Part shown: positions 18,532 through 26,720 of the stretch, piece after piece
How positions within the stretch are numbered: position 1 is the stretch's first letter
Layout of the letters: each line of letters starts with the position of its first letter
Source: Pseudomonas sp. GD03944
Lineage (GTDB): Bacteria > Pseudomonadota > Gammaproteobacteria > Pseudomonadales > Pseudomonadaceae
Reading direction: 5' to 3'
NCBI RefSeq assembly: GCF_029839275.1
Contig: NZ_JAOCAH010000001.1
Coordinates: forward strand, 310,001 to 374,000
Length of the DNA stretch: 64,000 nucleotides
Translations under genes and position numbers: made by a program
The notes under the pieces: model-generated
The model's database searches: none
The model's input: the letters and a program-made list of their open reading frames with translations, nothing else
What the model was told of the DNA's origin: nothing

Positions 18532-20168
18532 TCCGCCTGCTCTGCACCTTTCTGCTCGCGCTGCTGGCCGTCAATGCCAGTGCCGAGGGCTTTTCCGCGA
18601 GCGTTGACCGGGCGCGCCTGACGGCCGGGGAAACCGTCGAGCTGACCCTCGAATCCGATGACGTCACCGCCTTCGGCAAGCCGGACCTCACGCCCCTGAA
18701 AGAGCTGTTCGACGTCCTCGGCACCCGCCAGGTCAACCGCCTGACCAGCCTCGGTGGTGCCGCCCGCGCCACCACCCGCTGGATCGTCACCCTGCAGCCG
18801 AAACACAGTGGCTACGTGGTGGTACCACCCCTGAGCCTTGGTGATGTCCAGAGCCGCCCCATCACCCTGCACGTGATGGAGCCCAGCAAGGACAGCGCCA
18901 GCGACCAGCTCGCCCCCGTGTTCATCGACGCCAGCCTGGACCAGGAAAGCGTCTACGTGCAGGCCCAGGCCGTGCTGACCCTGCGCATCTACCACTCGGT
19001 TTCGCTGTACGACGACAGCAGCCTGACCCCGCTGGAAATGCCCGAGGCGCGCGTCGAATCCCTGGGCGAACCGCGCACCTACGAGAAAGACATCAACGGC
19101 ATCCGCCACGGGGTCATCGAGCTGCGCTACGCGGTGTTCCCGCAGCAGAGTGGCGACCTGACCATTCCGTCGCAGATGTTCAGCGCCACCACCGTCGACC
19201 GGGCGCGCAGCAACGACTACATGCCGTTCGGCCCGCGCCCGGGCAAGGTCACGCGCGTGCGCTCGCCGGAAATCCCCCTGCACGTCAAAGCCAAGCCGGA
19301 GAGCTACCCCAAGGACGCGCCCTGGCTGCCGGCCCGCGCCCTGAGCCTGGCCGAAGCCTGGAGCCCGGAGCCGGACCAGGCCAAGGTCGGCGACTCCCTG
19401 ACCCGCAGCCTGATGCTCAAGGTCGATGGCCTCTCCAGCGCCCAGCTGTCGCCACTGCCCGCCACCAGCGTCGACGGCCTGCGCCGCTACCCCGACCAGC
19501 CGCAGCTGTCCAACAACACCAGCGAACGGGGCCTGATCGGCAGCCGCGAAGAACGCGAAGCCCTGGTGCCGACCCGCGACGGCGCCATCGAACTGCCCGC
19601 CGTCGACGTGGTGTGGTGGAACACCCATGAAGACCGCCTGGAGCGCACCAGCCTGCCTGCGCGCACCCTCCAGGTGGTGGCCAACCCGGGCCTGGAGAGC
19701 GAACCGCTACCTGCCGACATCGCGCCCCAGGCCGTCATCCAGGGGCCGGAACTCTGGCCATGGCAACTGAGCAGCGCCGTCCTGGCCCTGACCACCCTGC
19801 TCGGCTTCGGCCTGTGGTGGCATGCCAGGCGCCAGCCGGCGATCATGCGCGCCGCCCAGACCGGCCCCAGCCCACGCACCCTGCTCGACGACCTGAAACG
19901 CGCCTGCCTGGCCAACGACTCCCAGGCCACCCGCCACGCGCTCGACGCCTGGGCCCGCCAGCAACCGGAAACCCTCGCCGACATGGCCGCGCGCTTCATT
20001 CCCCTGTCCGACGCCCTCGACGGCCTCAACGGCGCCCTCTACAGCGAAACCGGCCAGCAATGGCAAGGCGAAGACCTCTGGCGCGCCATCCGCACCCTGC
20101 CCACCGCCGAAGCCACCCAGGAAAGCGCCCAGGAAACCAGCCCGCTGCCGCCGTTGTATCCGCGTTGA
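18528..20168 (+). CDS. batD: BatD-like periplasmic/membrane protein (oxygen tolerance family)
   Basis: 546 residues. A signal peptide (MIRLLCTFLLALLAVNASA) leads into a large periplasmic part made of beta-sandwich repeats, opening FSASVDRARLTAGETVELTL. One membrane span follows near residue 410 (LSSAVLALTTLLGFGLWWHA), then a small cytoplasmic tail. This is the usual layout of BatD, which closes MoxR operons. A terminator follows directly. Confidence 0.92.
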   Translation: MIRLLCTFLLALLAVNASAEGFSASVDRARLTAGETVELTLESDDVTAFGKPDLTPLKELFDVLGTRQVNRLTSLGGAARATTRWIVTLQPKHSGYVVVPPLSLGDVQSRPITLHVMEPSKDSASDQLAPVFIDASLDQESVYVQAQAVLTLRIYHSVSLYDDSSLTPLEMPEARVESLGEPRTYEKDINGIRHGVIELRYAVFPQQSGDLTIPSQMFSATTVDRARSNDYMPFGPRPGKVTRVRSPEIPLHVKAKPESYPKDAPWLPARALSLAEAWSPEPDQAKVGDSLTRSLMLKVDGLSSAQLSPLPATSVDGLRRYPDQPQLSNNTSERGLIGSREEREALVPTRDGAIELPAVDVVWWNTHEDRLERTSLPARTLQVVANPGLESEPLPADIAPQAVIQGPELWPWQLSSAVLALTTLLGFGLWWHARRQPAIMRAAQTGPSPRTLLDDLKRACLANDSQATRHALDAWARQQPETLADMAARFIPLSDALDGLNGALYSETGQQWQGEDLWRAIRTLPTAEATQESAQETSPLPPLYPR

Positions 20169-20174
20169 GAAAGA

Positions 20175-20203
20175 AAAAAGCCAGCGTTATGCTGGCTTTT
20201 TAT
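20175..20203 (+). terminator. Rho-independent terminator of the moxR-batD operon
   Basis: Stem GCCAGC / GCTGGC with loop GTTAT, preceded by AAAAAA and followed by TTTTTATT. It starts 6 bases after the batD stop. Confidence 0.92.
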
Positions 20204-20365
20204 TCTGTTTAACACTGTCACCTTTATGGGCTCTCAACGGCTACAGGCTCTAGAAAATAAACCCTGTACTAGGCTACGCGCTTTAAAATCCACCCTAAAG
20301 CAACTGCCCTTCAGCTGACAACTAATAAGACGAATCCCGACACGACCTTAAGACTTGGAAGAACC

Positions 20366-20833
20366 ATGAACTTCATTAATGAATATATTCCTAAGTCCGA
20401 CATGGAAAAATATCAGATAAAGGAAATTGATCAGAGAGTGCGCCGTTATCTGAGTACCAATTCAGACTCATGGACGATCGACCGAGAATCTGAAACTTAT
20501 CTACGCTGCGTCGCATGGGGAGGCGAAGAAAATATAGGTGAAAGCGCATGGACCTTCTATTGGCAGGGCGAAATGCTTTGGATAGAACTGAAGATATTGG
20601 ATACCAGCAGTAATGGGCGAAATGCCCCTGGCTGGTCGCGACAAATAGTGAAGAAACTCTGTTTGATGGGGGGCGGCAGCGATCATCTTCCTGAGCGCCT
20701 CGCCGTTCATAAATATAAAATATTGAAATATCTGGAAGAGGCACTTCTTGCATACAAAGATGGCGGCGTTTATTCATCGACCACTACTTACACACTGACG
20801 CTTGAAGTCGAAAAGGGTGTACTGGGACCTTGA
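20366..20833 (+). CDS. Hypothetical protein, paralogue of the gene at 21203-21661
   Basis: Function not recognised. It has 155 residues, is charged and soluble, with no signal peptide or membrane span (opening MNFINEYIPKSDMEKYQIKE). Conserved between the two paralogues are GESAWTFYWQGE, LWIELKIL, SSNGRNAP and AYKDGGVY. A hand alignment without gaps gives about 110 of 152 identical residues. The gene is clearly AT-richer than the flanking operons and uses many A/T-ending codons, which suggests transfer. The last three codons extend past the paralogue, where a breakpoint with the following remnant seems to lie. Small gene plus wrecked partner resembles an immunity gene beside an effector; that is only inference. 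Confidence 0.75.
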   Translation: MNFINEYIPKSDMEKYQIKEIDQRVRRYLSTNSDSWTIDRESETYLRCVAWGGEENIGESAWTFYWQGEMLWIELKILDTSSNGRNAPGWSRQIVKKLCLMGGGSDHLPERLAVHKYKILKYLEEALLAYKDGGVYSSTTTYTLTLEVEKGVLGP

Positions 20834-21045
20834 CTGAAGAAGCCTTACAGATGGTCCTCTATGCCGAATTAAATACAAATATTACATGTAAAAGCATGGG
20901 TAAGAACTGACCTTTAATCTGTACTTCTGACAGCCAGCAACAGTTCGTTTTTCCGGACAGAAAATGGTGGCTTGCTCAGCAGAAGCAACGCCGAGAAAAC
21001 CCAAAAATCAAACTGGCGGTAGACTACGTACCAAAACCAGAATGA
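20831..21045 (+). pseudogene. Remnant of a gene, C-terminal fragment with an in-frame stop
   Basis: One reading frame gives a protein-like stretch (LTEEALQMVLYAELN), a TGA at about 20908, then a second protein-like stretch ending in PDRKWWLAQQKQRRENPKIK and a stop at 21043-21045. The composition is like the neighbouring AT-rich genes. It follows the 20366 gene directly, as the fragment at 21024-21200 follows the other paralogue. I read it as the tail of a decayed partner gene. Family not recognised. Confidence 0.4.
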
Positions 21046-21200
21046 ACATCATTAACCCAACCGCTATACAATACTGTAACTTCACCCTCAGTAAAAGTAC
21101 TGACCTGTGCAGCTAAATTCCTCAGCGCTTCACGCGTCGCATAGCGTTCTGGATTATTAAGAAGGAGTTCTTTTGCAGCCCTGCAGTCAAAGTGACTCAT
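21024..21200 (-). pseudogene. Truncated N-terminal fragment of an unknown gene (58 codons)
   Basis: The ATG at 21200 has GAAGGAG 7 bases upstream, inside the end of the preceding gene, so it was translationally coupled to 21203-21661. It encodes MSHFDCRAAKELLLNNPERY, then about 38 more residues ending HSGFGT, and stops at TAG 21024-21026. The sequence looks like the start of a longer protein cut short. The cut lies where the plus-strand remnant ends (they overlap by about 20 bases), as if two convergent copies of one module lost the middle. A genuine small protein cannot be excluded. Confidence 0.45.
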
Positions 21201-21202
21201 AC

Positions 21203-21661
21203 TTACACTCCTTCTGCAACTTCAAGCTTAAAGGTATAGGTGGTTGCCGACGCATAGACCCCACCATCCTTGTAGGCAAGGAGCGCCGCCTCCAAATCTT
21301 CGAGTATTCGATTTTTCTGAATTGAAAGCCGCTCAGAAAGATGGTCGCTATTCTCGCCCATAACACAGAGCTTCATCACCTTTTTATGCGACCAAGCAGG
21401 AGCGTTTCTGCCATTACTACTAATATCCAATATCTTTAGCTCAATCCAAAGTAACTCGCCCTGCCAATAGAATGTCCATGCACTTTCACCTAATTGATCT
21501 TCACCTCCTCTAGCCACACAGCGCAGGTAAGTTCCGCTCTCACGATCAACTGTCCATGTATCTGCATTGGTACGCTGATACCTGCGCACCCTTCGATCAA
21601 TATCCTTTATCTGAAATTTATCCATGTCGTCTTTAGAAATATATTCATTAACGAAATTCAT
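21203..21661 (-). CDS. Hypothetical protein, paralogue of the gene at 20366-20833
   Basis: 152 residues from the ATG at 21661, chosen because CAGGAGGGAGG precedes it and because it aligns with the paralogue's first residue; a frame starting at 21745 adds 28 unaligned residues. It opens MNFVNEYISKDDMDKFQIKD and is about 72% identical to the other copy by hand count, without gaps. It is soluble, with no recognised domain, and AT-rich. Transcribed towards the other copy and followed 2 bases later by the truncated gene at 21200. Possible immunity protein; not proven. Confidence 0.75.
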   Translation of the reverse strand: MNFVNEYISKDDMDKFQIKDIDRRVRRYQRTNADTWTVDRESGTYLRCVARGGEDQLGESAWTFYWQGELLWIELKILDISSNGRNAPAWSHKKVMKLCVMGENSDHLSERLSIQKNRILEDLEAALLAYKDGGVYASATTYTFKLEVAEGV

Positions 21662-21849
21662 AGCCTCCCTCCTGAAATCATAGAATTTTTTTTCGATCAC
21701 CACTAAAACACCAACTGCACTTGCTCTAAAGCCATGCATAATCATTCGATCTTAACAGGCAACAACTCATAGCAAAACGCTCAAAAAGCGCGCACTACCA
21801 GCACTTTCAGGTATCGATTTAAGTACATAAACACGGGCACATTATTGGC

Positions 21850-22352
21850 TCACAAAAAGCCAATGTCCTTGTTCTCCAACATGGCTTCGACTTCCACAGG
21901 CTGATCCGTGGGCACGATGACCATCAGCGGTTGGGCCTCGGTGACCACGCCACCATTGGTATGAATCGCCAGCTGTTGGACGGTGCCATCCAACGGGGCA
22001 GTCAGGTGCATCAGGCGGTTGCGCTGCTCGGCCTTTCTCAGTTCCTGGGTCAACGCAGCGACGCGCTGTTCCGACTCGTGCTGAAGATCAAGCATGGCGC
22101 GCCGGGTCTGTTCAAGCACGCTGTCCTGCTGGCTCTCGGCCGCCTTCCTGGCTGCATTGAGCGCGCTGATGCGCGCAGCTCACGCTCTTGATCGAGTCGA
22201 GCCTGCTCTCTTTCCAGGTAGGCGTCTTTGGCAATGAACTGCTTGTCGAGCAGACGCTTGTAGTCAGCCGCCAGTTCACGGGTGATCGGCAGGGTCTGGT
22301 TCAAGGCAGATATAACGGTGCGTACAGACTGAATCTCAGCGGTGCGCCACAC
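21850..22352 (-). pseudogene. HlyD-family type I secretion adaptor, frameshifted and truncated
   Basis: Read on the minus strand, the first part gives IQSVRTVISALNQTLPITRE and LLDKQFIAKDAYLEREQARL. Near 22175 the frame shifts by one base and continues as ISALNAARKAAESQQDSVLE, TRRAMLDLQHESEQRVAALT and TAPLDGTVQQLAIHTNGGVV, ending at ENKDIGFL followed by a premature stop. These are the coiled-coil hairpin and lipoyl-like parts of RTX-type membrane fusion proteins (usually 400-480 residues). The N-terminal membrane anchor and the C-terminus are missing, and no partner ABC transporter is nearby. Confidence 0.8.
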
Positions 22353-22466
22353 ACCGCATGGATACTATCTGCAATTTTTGGCTCCGCAAGCTGGGCACAA
22401 AGAAAAAATTACACCACGATAAGCATTGAGCAAAAGGCATCATGCCTACCTTGAACGGATACCGAT

Positions 22467-23303
22467 ATGTCCCGCCTTAGCAGCCCTCGCAAGCCCTCCC
22501 CCGCCGCCCGCTTCTGGCGTGACGACGCCCTGCCCTTCATCGAGGCGCGGCAGGTCGAGGATGGGCGGGAGCTGTGTTACGCGCGGCATTCGCACGAGAC
22601 CTTTTCCATCGGGGTGATCACCCGGGGCGAGAGCACCTACATCAACCGCGAGGTTCACCTGCGCGTATGCGAAGGCACGGTGGTGTTGATGAACCCGGGG
22701 GATGTGCATGCCTGCAACCCGATCGACGGGCTGCCCTGGTCCTACGTGATGTTGTACGTCGACGCGGCCTGGCTGGGCGGCTTGCAGCACGCACTGGGTC
22801 TGAGTGAGGGGCCTGGGTTCCAGCCGCTGAGCGCCATCATGAGCCCCGACCGGGCGCTGTATGACGGCGTGGTGCAGCTGTATGGCGTACTCACCGATGA
22901 CACACTCTGCGTCGAGGACAAGCAGGACGCCGCCACCGCGTTTTTCACCCGGGTGTTGCGAACGCTGGAGACCGCCCCGCTTTCGCAGTCGGAGGCCCAC
23001 GACAAGCTGCAGCGGGCGGCGGCCTTCATGCAGGCGCACTGCGCCCAGGCCCTGAAGATCGACGACATCTGCGCCGCGGCCGAGCTGTCGCCCTCCTACC
23101 TGACCCGCGCCTTCAAGAAGCTCTACGGCATGACGCCGCATGCCTTCCTGCTCAACCAGCGGGTGCAACTGGCCCGCCTGCTGCTCAAGCGCGGCGAGTC
23201 GCTGGCCGAGGTCGCCCTGGCTTCAGGCTTCGCCGACCAGGCGCACTTCCAGCGCGCCTTCAAACAACTGCTGGCAGCCACGCCGGGTCAGTACAAGGGC
23301 TAG
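22467..23303 (+). CDS. AraC-family transcriptional regulator
   Basis: 278 residues. The N-terminal half is a cupin-type sensor (HSHETFSIGVITRGESTYIN, then MNPGDVHACNP), and the C-terminal 100 residues form the AraC double HTH (IDDICAAAELSPSYLTRAFK, LAEVALASGFADQAHFQRAF, ending ATPGQYKG). The stop overlaps by four bases that of the convergent LysE-type exporter gene. This AraC/LysE pairing is common and suggests that the regulator controls the exporter or its metabolite. The ribosome site is weak. Confidence 0.92.
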   Translation: MSRLSSPRKPSPAARFWRDDALPFIEARQVEDGRELCYARHSHETFSIGVITRGESTYINREVHLRVCEGTVVLMNPGDVHACNPIDGLPWSYVMLYVDAAWLGGLQHALGLSEGPGFQPLSAIMSPDRALYDGVVQLYGVLTDDTLCVEDKQDAATAFFTRVLRTLETAPLSQSEAHDKLQRAAAFMQAHCAQALKIDDICAAAELSPSYLTRAFKKLYGMTPHAFLLNQRVQLARLLLKRGESLAEVALASGFADQAHFQRAFKQLLAATPGQYKG

Positions 23304-23890
23304 GCGGTCCACAGCAGGTAGAACGCACTCGCCGCCAGCAACGCGGCCATGCTGCGATTGAACAGGCGCATCTTTCTCGGTTCGCTCAGGTGCCGGCGCA
23401 GAAAACCGCCGGCAACCGCCCAACTGCCCACCGACAGGTAGCAGATCACGAAGTAGATCAGGGCGAACTGCAGGAGCAGCCACACATCACCATTGGCGAC
23501 GAACGCCCCCATGCCCGCCACCGTGGCCAGCCAGGCCTTGGGGTTGAGCCATTGCATGGCGGCGCCGTGGAAGAACGACGGCCCCTTGCTGCTTTCCGCG
23601 GTAGGCATGCCACCGTCGTCCCGCGCCAGGTTGTAAGCCATGTACAACAGAAAGGCGACGCCGCCCAACTGGATGCCCAGGGTCAACCACTGCCAGCGCA
23701 CCAGCACCTCGTGCAGCCCAAGGCCGACCACGATCAGCAACACCGTGAAGCCGATGGTCGCCCCGCTGACGTGACGCATACTGGCGCGCACGCCGTAGCG
23801 CGCACCGGCGCTCAGGGCCACGATATTGACCGGCCCCGGGGAAATGGACATGGCCAGGGCAAAGGCCGCCATGGATAGGAAAAGAGTCAT
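23300..23890 (-). CDS. LysE/RhtB-family amino-acid exporter
   Basis: 196 residues, the usual size for LysE-type translocators, with about six membrane spans. The family signature SISPGPVNIVALSAGARYG is at the N-terminus, followed by GATIGFTVLLIVVGLGLHEV and later MQWLNPKAWLATVAGMGAF. It exports an amino acid or derivative; the substrate cannot be read from sequence. The start at 23890 has GGAG upstream. Convergent with the AraC-type regulator. Confidence 0.92.
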   Translation of the reverse strand: MTLFLSMAAFALAMSISPGPVNIVALSAGARYGVRASMRHVSGATIGFTVLLIVVGLGLHEVLVRWQWLTLGIQLGGVAFLLYMAYNLARDDGGMPTAESSKGPSFFHGAAMQWLNPKAWLATVAGMGAFVANGDVWLLLQFALIYFVICYLSVGSWAVAGGFLRRHLSEPRKMRLFNRSMAALLAASAFYLLWTA

Positions 23891-24049
23891 CGATTACCGC
23901 TCCGTCAGGTATGAACGGCTGCCACGGTAAAAGACGGTGAATCCGGCGTATTGAAGAAAACACCCCTGTCACGGAAACATGGAGACAGACCTCGAGCATC
24001 AGCCCCGAATCTTTGCCCCAGATATTGGCAATGCTGGGAGCGGCACACC

Positions 24050-24212
24050 CGTAGGGTGGGTTAGGCGCCAGTCCGAGGTTATGCAACACCGCACAGATCA
24101 GCGGCGCCGTAACCCACCAGATGTCGCGGGCACAACAACGCTGGTGGGTTACGTGGCGCTCCGATGCGCGGTGGCCATTCAAGATCGGTGTGCGCCACTA
24201 ACCCACCCTACG
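24050..24212. repeat. Nested inverted-repeat element
   Basis: The outer ends CGTAGGGTGGGTTAG (24050-24064) and its complement CTAACCCACCCTACG (24198-24212) bound about 163 bases. Inside, GTAACCCACCAG and CTGGTGGGTTAC form a second inverted pair at about 24107-24156. This GGGTGGGTTA-type element looks like the small non-coding repeats seen across gamma-proteobacteria. It fills most of the gap 23891-24273; no gene was found there. Confidence 0.75.
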
Positions 24213-24273
24213 ACCTGTCCCGTCCGGTGCCCCGTGAATGTGAGATGCCTGGAGCAGCTCACCCGACAGGCAT

Positions 24274-24302
24274 AAAAAAACCGCAGCCGAAGCTGCGGTT
24301 TT
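24274..24302 (-). terminator. Rho-independent terminator of the MMPL permease transcript
   Basis: Stem CCGCAGC (24281-24287) / GCTGCGG (24292-24298), with seven A's at 24274-24280 that become the T-run on the minus strand. Confidence 0.9.
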
Positions 24303-24320
24303 CAGGGGCCAGATGCCAGA

Positions 24321-26699
24321 TCAGTGAGCCAGCAGCGAACCGCCCGCTTTGCCCGCCAGTTTCTCGGGCTTGATCAGGAAGCGTGCCAGTGCCGGGAGCA
24401 GCAGCAGCGCGCCGATCATGTTGACCAGGAACATGAAGGTCAGCATCAGGCCCATGTCGGCCTGGAACTTGATCGCCGAGAAGATCCAGGTCGCCACGCC
24501 GATGGCCAGGCACAGGCCGGTGAAGAGCACGGCCTTACCGGTGGACTTCAGCGTCTGGTAGTAGGCCTCTTGCAGCGGCAGGCCCGCACGCAGGAAGCTT
24601 TCCAGGCGGCTGTAGATGTAGATGCCGTAGTCCACGCCGATACCGACGCCCAGGGCGATCACCGGCAGGGTCGCGACCTTCATGCCGATGCCCAGGAACG
24701 CCATCAGGGCGTTGCCCAGCACCGAGGTGAGGATCAGCGGCAGCACGATGCAGATGGTGGCCGGCAGCGAGCGGAAGGTGATCATGCACATCACCGCCAC
24801 CCAGATATACACCAGCACCAGAATGGTCAGCTCGGCAGTCGAGATCACGTCGTTGGTGGCCGCTTCGATACCGGCGTTACCGGCCGCGAGCATGAACTCC
24901 ACATCATCGGTGTTGTGCTCGGCCGCGAAGCTCTGCACCGCTGCCACTGCACGCTTGAGGGTCTGCGCCTTGTGGTCTTCGAGGAACAGCAGCACCGGCG
25001 CCAGGGAGCAGTCGGCGTTGTACAGACCGTCCGCGCGGGCGATGGAGTTGTTCAGCACGTCCTGGTTGCGCGACAGGGTTTCCCATTTCAGGTTGCCCTC
25101 GTTCATGCCTTTGATCACCTGCTTGGAGACGGTGACCATGGACACGGCCGATTGCACGCCCGGGGTGTTTTCCATCTTCCACATCAACTCGTCCATGGCC
25201 GACAGCGCCGGGTAGGTCGAGCACCCTTCCGGGGCGGTCTTGACCAGCACCACCAGCACATCGGAACTGGTCGAGTAGTTCTTGATGATGAAGTCGTTGT
25301 CCAGGTTGTAGCGCGAGTCCGGACGCAGCTCCGGCGCCCCCTGGTCGAGGTCGCCGACCTGCAGGTTGGCCTTCTGGTAGAAGAAGCAGCCCACGCCCCC
25401 CACCAGCGCCAGCACCACCATGAACGGTGCGACATTCGGATGGGCCACGTTGGACAGCAGACGCCAGAGTGGCTTCTCGGCCACGGCATCCTGCTTGCTG
25501 CGCGCGACGGCCTTCTTGCTGATGCCCAGGTAGGAGATCGCCACCGGCAGCAGGATCAGGTTGGTGAACACGATCACCGCCACACCGATGGAGGCACCGA
25601 TGGCCAGCTCGTGGATCACGCCGATGTCGATGATCAACAGAGTGATGAAGCCCACGGCGTCCGCCAGGATGGCGATCATGCCGGGCAGGAAGAGTTGGCG
25701 GAAGGCGCGCCGGGCGGCGGTCAGGGCGTTGTCCGAATCACCGGATTGCAGGGCGATCCCGTTGATCTTCTGCACGCCGTGGGAAATACCGATGGCGAAG
25801 ATCAGGAACGGCACCAGCATCGAATACGGGTCGAGACCGAAGCCCACCAGATTCATCAGGCCCAGCTGCCAGCCCACCGCCACCAGGGTGGTGACCAGCA
25901 CGCCGATGGTGCTGCGGATACACCAGCTGAACCAGTAGAGCAGCGCGAAGGTGATCAACAGCGCGATGGCGAAGAAGCCGACCACCATCACCAGGCCGTC
26001 GATCAGGTCGCCGACCTTCTTGGCGAAGCCGACGATGTGCACTTGCACGTTGGGGTTCTGGTCCTGGTACTTCTCGCGGATCTTCTCTTCGAGCTGATGC
26101 GAGAACACCTGGTAGTCGAGCTTGATCAACTGGCCCTGGTTGTTCGGGTCCGGGTAGGACTCCAGCAGCGGCACGTCGACGATGCTCGACTTGAAGTTGT
26201 TGGCCACCAGGCGACCGACCTGGCCGGACTTGAGCACGTTGCTGCGCAGCTCTTCCAGGCTCTGGGCGCTGCCGTCGTAGGTCTGCGGAATCACCTCGCC
26301 ACCAGCGAAGCCCTCTTCGGTCACTTCGGTCCAGCGGACGCTCGGGCTCCACAGCGACTTCAGGCCGGAACGGTCGACACCATTGATATAGAACACCTCG
26401 TCATGCACCTGACGCAGGGTTTCCATGTATTCCTTGGTGAAGATGTCGCCTTCTTTGGCTTCCACCGAGATGCGCACGGTGTTGCCCAGGTTGGCGAGGT
26501 CGTTACGGTGTTCCATCATCTTCTGGATGAAGGGATGGCTCAGCGGGATCATCTTTTCGAAACTGGTCGAAGGACGAACCTGGGTGGCTTGGTAGAACAG
26601 GAAGATACTGACCAGCAGGCAGACCAGAATGACTGCCGGGCGGTTGTTGAAAATCAGGCGCTCGAGGAAGCTCGCCTTGTCCTGGTGATGGCTACTCAT
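24321..26699 (-). CDS. MMPL/RND-family transporter permease
   Basis: Inner-membrane permease of the RND superfamily, hydrophobe/lipid exporter type. I use the ATG at 26699 (792 residues, GGGG upstream); a TTG one codon earlier is also open. Layout: one N-terminal span (AVILVCLLVSIFLFYQAT), a periplasmic loop to about residue 225, five spans, then the same again (span near 430, loop, five spans at about 625-785), the normal two-fold RND repeat. Stretches such as FLIFAIGISHGVQKINGIAL and ALGVGIGVDYGIYIYSRLES are typical of MMPL/patched-like members. It overlaps no gene, but the YCF48-like gene lies 21 bases upstream and is surely co-transcribed. Substrate unknown. Confidence 0.92.
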   Translation of the reverse strand: MSSHHQDKASFLERLIFNNRPAVILVCLLVSIFLFYQATQVRPSTSFEKMIPLSHPFIQKMMEHRNDLANLGNTVRISVEAKEGDIFTKEYMETLRQVHDEVFYINGVDRSGLKSLWSPSVRWTEVTEEGFAGGEVIPQTYDGSAQSLEELRSNVLKSGQVGRLVANNFKSSIVDVPLLESYPDPNNQGQLIKLDYQVFSHQLEEKIREKYQDQNPNVQVHIVGFAKKVGDLIDGLVMVVGFFAIALLITFALLYWFSWCIRSTIGVLVTTLVAVGWQLGLMNLVGFGLDPYSMLVPFLIFAIGISHGVQKINGIALQSGDSDNALTAARRAFRQLFLPGMIAILADAVGFITLLIIDIGVIHELAIGASIGVAVIVFTNLILLPVAISYLGISKKAVARSKQDAVAEKPLWRLLSNVAHPNVAPFMVVLALVGGVGCFFYQKANLQVGDLDQGAPELRPDSRYNLDNDFIIKNYSTSSDVLVVLVKTAPEGCSTYPALSAMDELMWKMENTPGVQSAVSMVTVSKQVIKGMNEGNLKWETLSRNQDVLNNSIARADGLYNADCSLAPVLLFLEDHKAQTLKRAVAAVQSFAAEHNTDDVEFMLAAGNAGIEAATNDVISTAELTILVLVYIWVAVMCMITFRSLPATICIVLPLILTSVLGNALMAFLGIGMKVATLPVIALGVGIGVDYGIYIYSRLESFLRAGLPLQEAYYQTLKSTGKAVLFTGLCLAIGVATWIFSAIKFQADMGLMLTFMFLVNMIGALLLLPALARFLIKPEKLAGKAGGSLLAH

Positions 26700-26720
26700 C
26701 AAACACTACCCCACAACTTA

